This document shows positions 22,471-35,942 of a stretch of DNA of 64,000 bases, one piece after another. Within the stretch, counting starts at the first letter, position 1, and every line of letters starts with the position of its first letter. Both the position numbers and the translations under genes were made by a program. The DNA comes from Promerops cafer. Lineage: Eukaryota > Chordata > Aves > Passeriformes > Nectariniidae. Under the pieces are notes generated by a model. That model saw only the letters and a list, made by a program, of their open reading frames with translations, was not told where the DNA came from and searched no databases. The stretch lies in NCBI GenBank assembly GCA_013398275.1, contig VZSE01015197.1, forward strand, positions 525,383-589,382. The letters are read 5' to 3'.

Positions 22471-23590
22471 CCTCCCTACAACCAAACACAGAATGATGAC
22501 ATGCATCAAATTATATGCAGTATATCCTGGTGGAAACATTTCTTCCCTTACTGATTTTTGTCAGAAAGAAACATTTCATATGACATGAAAAATCTTAACA
22601 AGTACAAATATACTTGGAAATTCTATGAGGAATGAAAAACACACTGATTTTTGTAGAAGAAGCAACCTCTGCTTCATCCAATACTGTACCAGTTTTCTTA
22701 GTGATAAATTGTTATCGACCATTAGTTAAGATAATCACCCAAGACTATGCCAAAGAGAGAATTGAAATAAGGATGATGAGACAAGCATCTCCACTACCCA
22801 CTCTTCAGGATGTCGACTAGTGTGCAGAATGAAAATGAAAACAAATACATGATCCATGTAATTTGTTCTAGGCTGTTCCTATCACACATGCAATAGAAAA
22901 GTTTATTCACTGACCATAATAAATATCTTCAGCTGAGGGTATACCTTCACAGACAGAGCTTTCTGATTAAAAAAATAATCCCTTACATATAAAATATATC
23001 CATAGTCATTGAAATAGCTAGAATGATTCTACAGATCAGTAAAATCACTTTGAAGATATAGTCTGTTCTTTAACAGAAGTTGGAATGATAGTTAAATTTC
23101 CTTTTTCCTAGATGAGGACGCTTACCTCCTCCTGGAGTTAGATAAAACCATATATCAACATGCATTCCAAAAATCTGGTGAGTAAATCCAATCTACAATA
23201 AATCATCGGCAACAAAGCTTATAGAAACTCATAAATATTATTTAGGATCTTTAAGCCTTGTTGAAAACAAGATTAAGAGTCCTGAGGCTTGGTTTGGCTG
23301 GCAAAGCCATCAGAATAGTATCTCACATTATTTTTCATCAGTCAACCTGTGCAGTGTTTCAAAGGCTGATGTTTACAAATAAACAGACTAAAATAAAAAA
23401 TCTTACTCCTCCCTTAAACAGTAATATTTTTTTCCATCTATTAATATTTTCAAAGTCATTCATTTATTTTCTTTGCAAAATGTGCCGTAACTGGAATACA
23501 TGATGATGTAAGTGATGAGTTTGACTGGTAGCTGACTGTAGTAAGCCAATAATAAGCCCCTGTGCTGTATGTCACTGCAGGAAGATGGAA

Positions 23591-23618
23591 ACTCTTGAGC
23601 TCCAGTACGCTCAAGAGT
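23591..23618. repeat. Perfect hairpin, 10-bp arms, 8-nt loop
   Basis: ACTCTTGAGC and GCTCAAGAGT are exactly complementary around TCCAGTAC. No association with a transposon end was seen. Confidence 0.7.
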
Positions 23619-26018
23619 GAAGGAGGCTTACTGAATTATATGTGCAAATGAGTAACACAATCAGCACAGCACTTGATTTAATTTCTTATTAAATTCTGCT
23701 CACTAAAGACTGTCCCTAAACCCTTACTTCTGATGTGTTGCATAATTTTGCACTGAAAATACTCACTGCTCTGTTGAGGGGCAATTTATCACTCAGAAGT
23801 GTCACTCTGTGTTCTGAGAGACACCCTGTGTGAAGGATTTTTAGGAGTGATGGGAGACGTGATAGGTGAAATGCATGCACAACTCATCCTTCATAATGAG
23901 ACATTAGAAGCTGGTGTCCATTTTAAAGGAGTTTCTACATTCAACAACAGTAGCTCTTCCCAAGCTGTCTGTGCCAAGGACTGAAGGAATAGGGTACACT
24001 AATGGAATTTGTTGATGTTCAGGAACCCAAAAAAGTGTTTGTCTGTCTTCCACGCTGTTACAGGCATTTATGAGGTCTTTACACATAATGAGGCCAGCAT
24101 CTTGAACACCCAAGTGTGGCCAAGGTACAAATACTCCTCCTATAAACCTTTGCCTCTCTAGTTAATGTTCTGTCTCATGAGAAGAATGCTAACTAGTCTG
24201 AAAAAGCCTTGGAAAAAATGGAGTATGAAATGAAAGTGAAATAATGATAACACAACTACCATATTATTTAATATATCAGAAATATTTTATGGGCTCCTAA
24301 TTTAGATCTCATTCCATCAAAATATTTTCTTTCATGTAAAGAAGAGAAGATTGTTGTCTGAATCGTAATAAATTATTTTCTGTTTTTCTATAAACATTTT
24401 TAAAAACTATATTTTTATTTTTTGATTCCAAAGTTTTGGAGTTTTTCCCAAAAGAAACTTAGTTATTTTGTTGATAAACACATGCCTAAAGAAACAGAAA
24501 TATTGACAGATGGAGGGGCTTGCCAGTAAGACACTTCTAAGAACTCTTCTTTCAATAACACTGATATCTTCTCACTATTTTATCTCCTAAGTTTCCAATC
24601 TTTTCATAAATCACATATGGGCTTAGTAGTTCAAGAGCTGTCTGGTATATGGAAAAAAGGCAAAATAAAATCAAAACCATACACATTATGAGACTTCAAT
24701 TTTATCATAAATTTGGCTGTTCAAATGTTGGTTCCAACGAACCACAACAAAATTCACAAGTAAAATTCCATTAAGTACAATACCCCATTGTACTTTATGA
24801 CATTACTTTAATCAGTCCGAAGTAATCCATACAAATGCTCATCCACCTGTAAAAATTGCTCAGCTCAAGAATGTTAGGATAAGAGAATATTTCAATTGAA
24901 ATGTCTCACTTATCCTCACAATGGCTAATAAGACATGAGATAAGCATTCTATTGAGAAGTGTAAATTGCCTGTTATGTAGAATTTATCTGTAATTTAATA
25001 TCAGAGTTATTCAAAGGCTGATACAAAGCAGAGATATCTGTAGGAGGCAAATCAACCATAGGAAGAGGTAACTTATAGATTAGGACCCTTTTTCATAAAG
25101 TTATGTAAATGTGTGTTTATTGCAAATATAAGGAAACGTAAATAAGCCAGAGCAAACACCTACTGGATAAAAATTTAAATAGCTTAAACCCAGCTACAGA
25201 TAAAAGGTTTTTGTACCTAAAAGTATGAGCCTTTTTACCTTTATAAATACGGCATTAGAGAGAGAAAAAAAACAGAATGTACTTTATTTTCGGCTACATT
25301 GATTGCATGTTTAGTTTTTCTCATATGAGCAGTTTCTTTTAGAGCACTGTAGTTAAAATACGTGTATAAACCTAGTTTTTGCACCATTATATTTATAGGT
25401 AATTTGGATGTAGATAAATACAGAATCACTACATCCAATAGATCTACATCCCAGCTGAAATCAAAATAGAGTGTGTATTATGCACAAGATGAAGTATTTA
25501 TAGTGAATTGATAAATGGATAACAAAAATAAGAATTCAGAACTCTGAAGATGCCAGAGTCAGTAAAAAATTTCTTTATGGTTGATTGTTTCTCTTTCCCT
25601 TGCTTCACGTAATACAATATATTGCTGTACTTTAACTTTCTCTCCAGTGTGCCAGCGGGCTTCTTCTGGACTATCTTTTTTGTCCATCTGTTACCTAATA
25701 TTATCTAAACATCTTTTCTAAATTTGTTGGAAGAGTGCTTGTTCTGGCCTGCTGTATTACCTCTGAATTTCTTTACAGTTAGAAATCACAGAACTTCTTA
25801 AACTAAGCATAGAATGAATATCAGGCTACTTAAAATTACAATGAAAATTTCTGGGCAGAAAATTACAATGCTACTTTTCCACAGCCAGTGTCAATTAGAG
25901 GAAATACCATCAAACTGAGTGATTTCAAGCCAGAGAAGTAGAAAATGAACTGACATCAGTGGCAAATGAAAACTACCTCCCATGTCTGATATAGTCCTTG
26001 GAACTTAAAAGGTTAGCA

Positions 26019-26825
26019 TAGATTCATAGAATTACAGAACGGTTTTGGTTGGAAAGCAAGTTTAAAAATTGCCTTATTCCAACCTCCCTGTCATGGACAA
26101 GGGACACCTTCTATTAGACCAAGTTGCTCAAGGCCCCATCCAACCTGGCCTTGAACACTTCCAGAGATGGGACGTCAATAACTTCTCTGGGCAACATGTT
26201 CCAATACTTCACCACTGCCACAGTAAAGAATTTCCTCCTGATATCTCATAAAAATCTACCCTTTTTCAGCTTAAAGCCATTCCCCTTTGTCCCGTCACTT
26301 CATGACCTTGTAAAAAGTCCTTCTCCACCTTCCTTATAGGTCCCCTTCAGGTACCAAAAGGCTGTTATAAGGTGTTCCAAAAGCTTTATCTTCCCCAGGC
26401 TGAACAACCCCAGCTCTCTCAGCCTGTCTTCATAGCAGAGGCGCTCCATCCCTCTGATATTCTTGCTGGGATCTTCTGTACTCTCTCCGATAGGTCCATG
26501 TCCTTCCTGAGCTGGGGACCCCAGAGATCGGTGCAACACTCCAGGTGGGGTCTCACCAGAGCAGAGCAGAGCAGAGCAGAGGGGCAGAATCCCCTTGCTC
26601 ACCCTGCTGGCCACACTGCTTTAGATGCAGGCCAGAATGCCACTGGCTGGGCCGCGATGAGCTTCTTATCATCCAATGCTTCCTTCTCCTCAGGGCTCCT
26701 CTTGATCCGTTCTCTGCCCAGCCTGTATTTGTACTTGGGTGTTGCATCAATCCAGGTACGGGACCTCAAACATGGCCTTGTTGAGGTCTGACAGGCCCAC
26801 TTCTCAAGATTGTCGACGTCCCTGA
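26019..26825 (-). mobile_element. CR1 LINE, about 800 bp of the 3' end, minus orientation
   Basis: The plus strand starts with TAGATTCATAGAATTACAGAA and then follows the bird CR1 3' region in reverse complement. It shows GACACCTTCTATTAGACC, GGCCCCATCCAACCTGGCC, CTCTGGGCAACATGTTCC, CAGGCTGAACAACCCCAGC, GCTGGGGACCCCAGAG and CTCCAGGTGGGGTCTCACC. It reaches the end of ORF2 (plus-strand CAGCCTGTATTTGTACTTGG, GACCTCAAACATGGCC). Frameshifts and stops break the reverse-transcriptase frame, so it is inactive and 5'-truncated. The 139-codon plus-strand ORF here is antisense to CR1 and is not a gene. Confidence 0.95.
26557..26582. repeat. (AGAGC)n pentanucleotide run inside CR1
   Basis: About five AGAGC units where bird CR1 normally has one GAGCAGAG-like segment. 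It is a local expansion inside the element. Confidence 0.8.
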
Positions 26826-27950
26826 TGCTAAGGCTTATGCATTATAAAGCTGTTGTTGCAATACAGCACTAAAAGTACTCATAGGTGAATTATCCTTACA
26901 AATGGATTAAAACTTTTCTTGTGCTCTGCATACTGTAAAATCTAGTAGACATCAAATTGGAGCAGGGGTCAAAGCACATACAGGTGGGCAAAACTGAATA
27001 TTTTTGTTCCACTTTCCACCCCATTCCTCATACAGACATTTAGCAATTCTTAGGTCTGCAGCATGTTTTTGGCTTGCTTAGTCAGATATTTCAGGAAAGA
27101 GATAATTTCAGAAATACTAAATAGAGTAAAGCATGACTCTTGAAGACATGAAGATTTCATAATTAATTAGATTGTTTATAATGATGTTTAGAAATAGGAA
27201 AATAAAAACTTGAGAGGTTTTTCTAAATCTGTGGTGTACAGTATGGCTGTTGACAAGAAGAAAAGTTTCTTAACTGATTTTTTGAGTCAAGGTAATAATT
27301 TAGCCTCTGCAGGCAGGTCCTAACTCCTGAAGAATAACAAAAAAAAAACCAAACAAAAAATCCCTGATGTGCCATATTTAGAAAAAAAACCTAAGCAGTT
27401 GCAAAGAGACTTCATTTTCCAGATTTAAAATATAGTAACTTCAGAACCATTTATGTGTTTGCAGATAATTTAGAGTAACTATTAAGCTTCTGTAACTCAT
27501 CAAGGACTTATGTTAAGGCTGTTTCATGGAAATTGTTATTAAGAAGCACTCAACAACAACATTTTACTAATGCCTATTACTTTTCTGATTATTGCCATTC
27601 TCCCCCTAAACTAAAGAGCCACAAACAACCCTTGAAGAGCTTGTGTTTTTGTAGAAAGCATAGGGTTTAAGCAGTTGCACTGCCTGTCCATTTTGTCATT
27701 TCCACAGGTTGCTCTGAAAACCACTAAATAAATTATACTGAGGGAAAAAACACCTCAAATGTTATGTACCCATTTCAGAGTCTTAAGAACCAGGAGCAGC
27801 ATGTTAGACACTAATCTTTCTTTCATCTTAACAGCCATCTAGACATCTTTGCTGCACTATGCTCTAGTCTAGTCAAAGAGTATTTACAGCACTAACCCTA
27901 TCATGATACACCTCATGTACCATGAAACAAAGTAGCATTTCACTACATAA

Positions 27951-28000
27951 CGCCAAAAAAAGAAAAAAAAAAAACAAAAAAACAAAAAACAGCCAAAACA
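27951..28000. repeat. A-rich (CAAAA)n-like tract
   Basis: Poly(A) interrupted by single G and C residues. Low complexity, with no adjacent retrocopy recognised. Confidence 0.8.
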
Positions 28001-31000
28001 GCCCTTTATAGTATTGCCTTGTTTCCATTCAGAAAACTGAAAATTCTTACCTACTTCCTAAATTCCTAAATTGTTCTACTACTAAAATTCATATTTTGAT
28101 TGCAATTGATTAAAACAAGAGTACTTTTATTTTTGTATTGGGTATACTGTCCAATTTACCAAATCTCTTTGTTAGGACAGTCTAACCCTGTCATCTTGAT
28201 CAAACATCAGAGTAATAAGCAATAGGTCTTTCTGCAGGGAAAGTAATGTAAATATCTAGCTTTGTTGCTCAGTATCCTGAAAAAATTCCATTGTTTTAAG
28301 GAGTTTGAATGATTCTCATTATTGAAGTGGTTAATCATACACATGAGTCAGGTGAACAAGATGCTTAGAATTTTGATGACTTTCTCAGAAATACACAGAT
28401 CATGGGTTTTTTTTAAGCCTAAGTATATCAATAATATCAATGTTCATAAGGGAAGTTCAGGATGTTATTTCAAAAATATCACACCTCGTTACATGTTTTG
28501 GGGTGCATACCCTCAAAGGCTAAAGGGTCCTGGAAAAACCTAAGACTTGACAGTGGCTGCAAATCCTGATTAGAAAACTTTCTCTTATCTGCATTTCTGA
28601 TCACCACAGTGTAAGGAGAGGCTGTTATTGTAGATTGGTCTCTATATTCTTTATACTTTAACCTTAACTAAAAATTTCTTTGCTTTCTTCTTCATTTTGG
28701 CCTGGCCCATTCAGATCTTATCTCAGTGCTTCACTAGATCATTCAGCTGTTCTTAACAAGCACATTAATAATATATTTTTCAAGGAGATCAAACCTTTTT
28801 TTTTTTTTTTTCTGGCCCTTGTCTCTTTCAGGTATCTACTTTCTTTGTAGACTAATGGTATTATGCATTCACCTTCTTCACAGGCAAAAATGGAAATTAT
28901 GTGTCGTTCACTTTCCTGACATATACTAAAGAAGTGGCTTTTACTGCACTTTCTCACGGGAATAATGCAATAAAAACTCTACTTTGGGGCTAACCTATTT
29001 GAATTGGTCCTTAGAGCCTCTAGATATATTCCTGCCATTTGTATCTATAGACTTTCCATCCTTACCTTCTAAATGAAATTGAAAATATAACTTGTTTAAT
29101 TTAGCTGAAGGCAAATGTAATGCTGTAAAACTATTGACCTGAGAATTTAAATTTAAACCCTCTCATCAGAGAATAAGTACAACATTTTTAGCAAAATCCT
29201 GCCTACAGATTTAACATGTGATAAATGGAGCAGAGTGTTCCAATCACTTTTTATTTTATGTGGATAATAATTCTCTGTGATCAATTTCCCCTCATTTATC
29301 TGTCTCCCTAATATGTGCATCCTGACTACTCTTTTTCTTGCATCTTTTTCTTAGATTCTTCATCTTCTATATGGCACTTGGTTTCAGCACTATTAAAATT
29401 TATGGACTAGAGAAAATTATTTCAGATTACATCCTTTCCTCAGTTTGCCACAACGATGCGCATGAATATACATTCAAATGATTTATACTAAAAGGTTTCC
29501 TAAAATATCAGATTATGTTCCCTACTCTGAAGAATTGTCTCCCATTAATTTTTAAGGGATGTTTTTCTTGAAGATGTGACTATGATGTAGCATTTGTTTT
29601 GCTGCAGTCAAATTTACAATATTAAAAAGAAAACATTTCATTACGGTAACATAACTAAGGTGAAGAGGAAGAAAAAGAAGTCAGCAGGTATAGATTTACT
29701 AAATTGAAGTGCTATAATATTCATTATTAAGGATGAAGGAGAAACCTAAATATGTATCTAAAATGATCATTAATAACATTTTATAATTCCAATAAAAATG
29801 TAGGTCTCTAAAAGCTTACTCATCCAGTATCTGATGTATTCTAAATTACAAATATTTCTACACGCTTCAGAGCTGGAGAACATTTTCCTTACAATTATGG
29901 TCAGAAAAGTTAAAGAAATATCAGGAATTTTTCTTTTCTCTCACCCAAGAAAAGCAAACCATCTGGAGTAGGACACTTATATGAATTAGGGAATTAGGTA
30001 TGTAACTAAGAAACTTGTTTTCTTCTACTGTGTTCTCACAATGACCTTCAAAGTAAGTGCAGCTCACACCACAAGAGAATCATTAGCTAATTTTATGAGG
30101 CTACACCCCATTCCACCCTATTCCATTGTCAAGTCATTAACCAAAAATACTCAATAAAACTGGAAGGCATTTTCAGAATATATTATCTCCTCATTTGGTA
30201 CTACAAAAATGCTATTTGAGTTTTGTAATTACTTGTGGTTTTCTCTTTTCCTGGCTATATTTAAGCTGTACATTGAACTGTTTATAAGAGGACTCTTTCT
30301 TGGGAACTCTGAGCACGAAGCTCCTTACAAAATTAGTTTTGCAAAGTCACCAAGGTCTTGTTGGTGCACTAATTGCTGGCTTTATGGGTATCTGCACCCC
30401 TGCTAGGAGTAGAAAAAATGCCCATAAATAGCTCTCCAAAGCAAGAACTTGTACCTGCACTAATAAATAAAGCATTCACCCAGTTGTCTGAGTCCAGTTA
30501 CAAAAAACTCAGTCTGCCATTTGGTTTCAGATTTTGATATTGAATCACAGCTTCATTACATGAATTCCTAATCTTAAATCCTAATATTAAATTATATATT
30601 CCTACATTAAATCTCACAGCTTATGTAAAGGGCTCTACCAAAAAATGGAAGTAACATTGCCAGAAGTCTAAAAAAAAAAAACATTAACAGAGCAAGAGGT
30701 TAATGAGAAAACTCTAGTCCAAGTAGAAAATAAGTTCATTTTATAAAAAAGAAATTATTCTAATTACCTTTTTTTAAAATAACCAATGAGATACAGTGGT
30801 ACCAATAGATACAATAAGATTTAGCAGAATATTCTCTGTAGACCAAGATGTTCATTGCAAGTGCTATGTCCTTACATCACAGGAAGAGAAAGATAAGTTT
30901 GTGCTGTTTGCAAAACAACCAGTTGGACATGAACAACAGGCTGGGCTTTGCTTCAAAAGTTAATTTATTTAAATTACTAACTGAATTACTCATGATATGG

Positions 31001-34000
31001 GAATTAACTGTAATTACCATTGACATTTAATAAATTCACTACGTGATCAACTGTTCACTAACGTATTTAATAGCAACATTTTTCAAAAACTTTTAGAAAA
31101 GACTTAAACGATCATAATTTTGTTGAGAGCTATTCCAGTCAGGCCAGTTTTATACTACCTTTTCAAATTCTCTTTCTCCAATTTCTTTTTAATTTATAAT
31201 TTATTCTAACATCTTGTCAATTTTTAAGTAATCTTTTTATAACCAAATATAGTGGATAGTCATTTCGACTGGATGTTCTGAGAATCAGGTCCAGTTTGTT
31301 GTCTTTATTTCACCTTGAACTATATTAGCTTACTTCATGAACAAGATAGATGATAAGTTTTATTTTTCACAGGTAAGAATACAAAGCTAGACCAAAATAC
31401 AATTTGTCTTTGACATAACTTGTTTGGTTTTCTCTTTATGTGTGTGTGTTTTGGTTTGCTTGTTGCTTGTTTAACCTTCCTTTATTGGACAGTGTGGCTG
31501 CCCAAAGAAAACTTTTTTTCAGTTCAATTGCAGCGAGCTTCCAGTGACTCAGAAGTACGAGTATAGTCTGTGGTATGCTTAGTTCTCAGTCTTGTTCTTC
31601 TTATTGCTTCCTGCTACAAAAGATGCTTTATGACAGATTAAGGGAACCTTTTTCCTCTTCATCTACATTGAAGCTTTTTAGCTTCACTTTTGAAGTTGCA
31701 GCTGTTTCCTTCATCTTGGACACTTTGTCAGGTGCTTTCATACTTTTTATTAAGTCAACCTTCAAATTACCTTTCCCTTCAAAGTTTTGAAACTTTCACA
31801 GTGAAGGCAGCCCACTTCTGAAATTTTCCATAAAGGACAAAATGCAGGAGCAAAATCATTAAAAATATTGTCACTGGGAAGCTCAAAGGAAGCCATTATT
31901 CAATGGCATCAAGCAAATGCTACATTTGTTTCAGAAGATGGATGATGATCAGATTTCAAAAGGTTTTCTGAAGATAAAACCCTCTAACTCTTCAAAAGAT
32001 AGATATTAAAATGCAGACTTCTATAGCATAAGAGGTGATCCAAATATGAAAACTCTCATATTTTAAAAACTTTTATTATCTGAACTGTTCCTAGATTAGT
32101 TCCTAGTGCAATTCCAATGGAGATGGATAAGATGGAGTGTATCTCTTGCAGAACACATTCCAAAAAAATGCTTTTAACACTTTTTAGTCCATTAACATCT
32201 GTGTGACTCTGTGATACTGTATCATTCAGTTTTCTAAATCAAGATTGTTGCACAGTACTAATATTAGCAGAAGCATGTGTAATAACAGTTTGTCATCAGT
32301 GTTTGATGATCAAGTTATTTGAATTCCTACAATAAAGATACCAGATTATTTTTACAACATTTATATTATGTAAAACATATGACATTAGGTTTTGCTCCTT
32401 AAGTCTTCATTTACTTCATTTCTTGCAGCCATCTCATATCTTCATGTATCAATACAGATGGTGCAGCACAGATAATTCCCCTCCACACTTTCAAAATTTT
32501 GGCAAAATGTCTGTATATTTTGTAGTCACACTCTCCCATTTGAATACTTACAACAAGTAAGTCTGAGTAGGAAAAAGCAATAGAGCAAAAGGGTGAGAAA
32601 CTGAAAGAACAAGTGAGTGAAAGAAGGATAAGGAAGTTAAGATAACCTTCAGACCATGGTCAAAGACTCCTTTACATCTGAGCCTGAGTTTTTGACATCT
32701 CTAAAAAAATCTAGAAGTCTAATCTGGTTCTAAACAGCCCTCACCTTCTAAAGTTTAAAGGATCTAGAAGCTTAGCTCTTATGTTGCCCTGTCCTGAACT
32801 TTCAAGGACTATAATATCATTCTTAGTATTGCTAATTCTTAAAGTCAAAATAAATCTGAAGTGTGTGATCCATACACACAGCTCTAAATCTGGCACTCCA
32901 GATTTCTATTTGCTGCCAACCTTCATAGGATTTATGTTGCAATCCTTTCCAGAGCAATGAGGGATTCAAACAATAAAACAGAAAGCTGCAATAAAAGCAG
33001 CCATCTTGAACCAGTGTATCATTATAGCATAAATGAAGGTGCTTGAGAGATTTCTCTGCTCTTTTTTTTTTTCCCGAGCAAGATAGTTTTAATGAAATTA
33101 TATTCCAATTTTCAAACGAAAAGTGAAACTAACTGAATTTTAGGGAAAGCACTCAATGTCCCAGTATTGGTGATACTTTTCATTTTTTTTCAATTACACA
33201 TTAGGTGACCCAAATTTCATAGGAATGACAGTTGTCCTTTTATCCCTGCATTTGATTCTATAGGTTGGTGGACTCTACATCCCAAGAAGTATCGAAATTT
33301 CCTGGTTAAATTTCTACAATGTACTATTACAATATGACATTTGGAAATAGAGAAATATGATGAGGTGGAAATATTTTGCAAAGTTTTAGGACTGTTTCAA
33401 TCAGCTGTGCTTTCTGCTATCTGAAAAACAGTTCAGCACTTACCGTGATATAAAAAAATGCACAAAAAAAAAAAAAAGGATGAACAGAATAATGTGCTCC
33501 ATTCATTGTAAAGTACATTACAAAGATAAGATCCACAGAAATTCAAGTCTTAACCATCATAAATATTTTCTGCATCTAAATTAGCCTGAAGGCACATACG
33601 TCTTTACATGTTTTAACCATCATACTAATTGTAATAGTCATAGTTCTCAAGATTCATTAAATAATTGTATATATACATTACACATATTTGTTACATATAA
33701 TAGTTAAGAAATCTTTGAAAATGCTTATTTGATATATCAGTTCTTATTAAAAAAATTTGAAAGGTGCCTCTCCTCCAGAAAAACAAAAACCCAAACCAAC
33801 AGTGTAATGTCAACTTATATTTTTCTGTTTCCCAGCTTCTCAGTTGAAGAGCTGTTTAAAACAAAGCTGAAAAAATATTTATATTCTTGGAAGAGTAAAT
33901 AGACAGCTAGACTTCCTGCCAAGTAAAGGGAATATGGGTGTTTTTGGTGATTGTCTACACTTTCAGGGGCCTCTGTCATCTTGTGCAAGCACCCCACAAG

Positions 34001-35172
34001 CATAATTTTACACGTGGATGAAAAACTAAAGCTAGACATCCATTAAACCTGATCCCATCAAAGCTAGGAAACAGAGCATGACTTTTTGCTGAGTTTTGTT
34101 TTTGCAATGAAGGAACCTATTTAGGTATCTAAGGGATTCCTTGTTGCTTGAACTCTAAAATCAAGAACAGTGCATCTTCCTCATAAATTTCCTATTTCTG
34201 CAGAAAAAAAAGTTCAAACTATTTAAAATTAGCTAGAAAATTAGGGATACTGTAGAAGGCAAGGGCAAAGATTCCTTCAGGCGGGGTATCTCTATCCAAA
34301 CCTAAAGACACATAATCAGTCTGGGCAACTCAGTATTAAAAGAACAAGGGATAAAAAGATATTATATTGCTCTCTCCATGGAAAACACTAATATATAAAT
34401 GCATAAAAATAGTATATGTCTTAATCAGAATTTAAATTAATCTTTCAGTCAAAAAATGAAATATCACTATTCAAATATGTTTACTGATTTGTTACTCTGG
34501 CTGTATTCTTCATGCATCTCTTCTAGTTTATTGGTTGTATTTCTCCTCAGATTCTACTTCTCTTGTACAGACTTCCCTAGACTAGAGCAGTTATGCAGTA
34601 TAAAAGATGTTACCTGGGATCCCCTTCACCAATTCATAGTCATAGCACTTCCATGCATCTTTACTTTTCTCCCACAGGTTTTCCTCTAAGTCATGTTGGG
34701 TTTATTCATTTTATCTCATTTATTTTTAATAGTATTTTACAACAGTGTTTGGGTTGTTCTATCTGCTAGGAAGCCCTAGAGGAAAGAGAACGATATAGCT
34801 CAATTTTACTGTAATTCTTGCACATCAAAAATAAAAGAAATCTTTATTTAGCTATATTAGAGAGAAGAAGTGTTTTCTCCAGTGTCTAGCAATTGGAAAT
34901 CATTCAATCTTGAGGAAGCTTGATTTCCCTACATTTTAATTAATTGACAACAAAAATTTTTACTAGACCAGTTTTATGTAGCTGCAGGTAGCTGCAACAA
35001 GAGAATCAAGTAATTCATTGGCAGTGAGGTGCTTCTGAAAAGCAAAAAAATTAGCCAAAATTTTCACCAATCCCTAATGCTTCTCAGGACTAAATGTAGA
35101 CTTGGATATATCTTGTCTCCTAGTGTGACAATACATCTGGGACAGGCATCCTATGGGTGGCTCAGTTCCCTT

Positions 35173-35395
35173 TTACTCATCTTCAACTAGTTCCAAAGAA
35201 TGTTGATAATTTTCAGGGTCATATGGTCTTATTTCTGTACTACTTGATAAAGCCCTGATTAAGAGCCCTTTCCTGTCATTTTTGTATGCTTCTGAAGGTC
35301 CTTTTGCTGCTTGCTGCTCTGTCAAACCCTCCACTATTGTTTCACTAAATAGTGAATTGAAATTTCTGGTGTACTTTGGCACACAGCACAGAATG
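35173..35395 (-). pseudogene. Possible coding remnant or exon, unidentified (weak)
   Basis: A minus-strand ORF whose peptide (it includes GLTEQQAAKGPSEAYKND and EIRPYDPENYQHSLELVED) looks less composition-driven than most ORFs here. A donor-like GTAAAA sits at its 3' end. The best acceptor (a pyrimidine-rich run ending TTGTCAG, just 5' of 35420) feeds a different frame that stops after about 27 codons, so an intact exon would need a weaker acceptor or a frameshift. It may be a degraded processed copy, part of an unknown retroelement, or chance. I recognise no family. Confidence 0.15.
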
Positions 35396-35896
35396 TCCTC
35401 AGTGAACTTTCATTTTCCTGACAACTACTACAGCCAACAAAATTCCAAGAAGCAAAGAGCAGCAGAGAAGCTAGCTTTCTTGACATAAAAACAATGAATA
35501 AGGCCAGAAGAGCACAACGTAAAATGTTGGCATTGACTCTCCAGGAGAGTAAAACCAGAAATTTCTACTTTGCTCCAAGGGGGAGGAGGTGAGATTTTGG
35601 GTGTGTGGTGGAGAAAGCTCTGATGTGCATAAGACAGAGAGAGTGACACAAGCCAGACTTAGAGACAGATAAGAAGCAGACACACAGATAAGAAGAGCCA
35701 GGATAGTGCTTTTAATCATGCCAATTTTCCTCCCTTACACCCCACCCCCTGGGAAGGTCAATTCCCATGGGACATCAGGACAGTCACATTCACACATAGG
35801 CCTAATAATAAAAGCCAAAAAAAGGTCTCATACCTGCTTTGCATTGCAATCAAATTGTTCTAAAATAAAACTTACATTTTTTTATGTATTTATTTA

Positions 35897-35942
35897 GAAA
35901 CACTGATATATTTATAAACACTGATATATTTATAAACACTGA
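35897..35942. repeat. 18-bp tandem repeat, about 2.5 copies
   Basis: The unit AAACACTGATATATTTAT is repeated exactly twice, followed by a partial third unit. Confidence 0.9.

Larger units (their letters stand above)
21059..26018. other. Unique AT-rich DNA, possible conserved elements
   Basis: Almost 5 kb without a recognised gene or transposon. It contains a strong hairpin at 21625-21651, a segment at about 21650-22170 that reads like a conserved non-coding element, a CAAA/A-rich tract at 22411-22470, and a second perfect hairpin at 23591-23618. A pair of ORFs at 23799-24113 lies in slightly GC-richer sequence but shows no family signature. Confidence 0.55.

Noticed and set aside
26372..26791. 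139-codon plus-strand ORF, the longest in the window
   Set aside because: It lies entirely within the minus-strand CR1 copy and is antisense to it.
31632..31800. Minus-strand frame of about 55 codons, rich in K, E and S
   Set aside because: It looks protein-like, but no clear acceptor and donor pair fits its frame and no family is recognised. Too weak to list as a gene.
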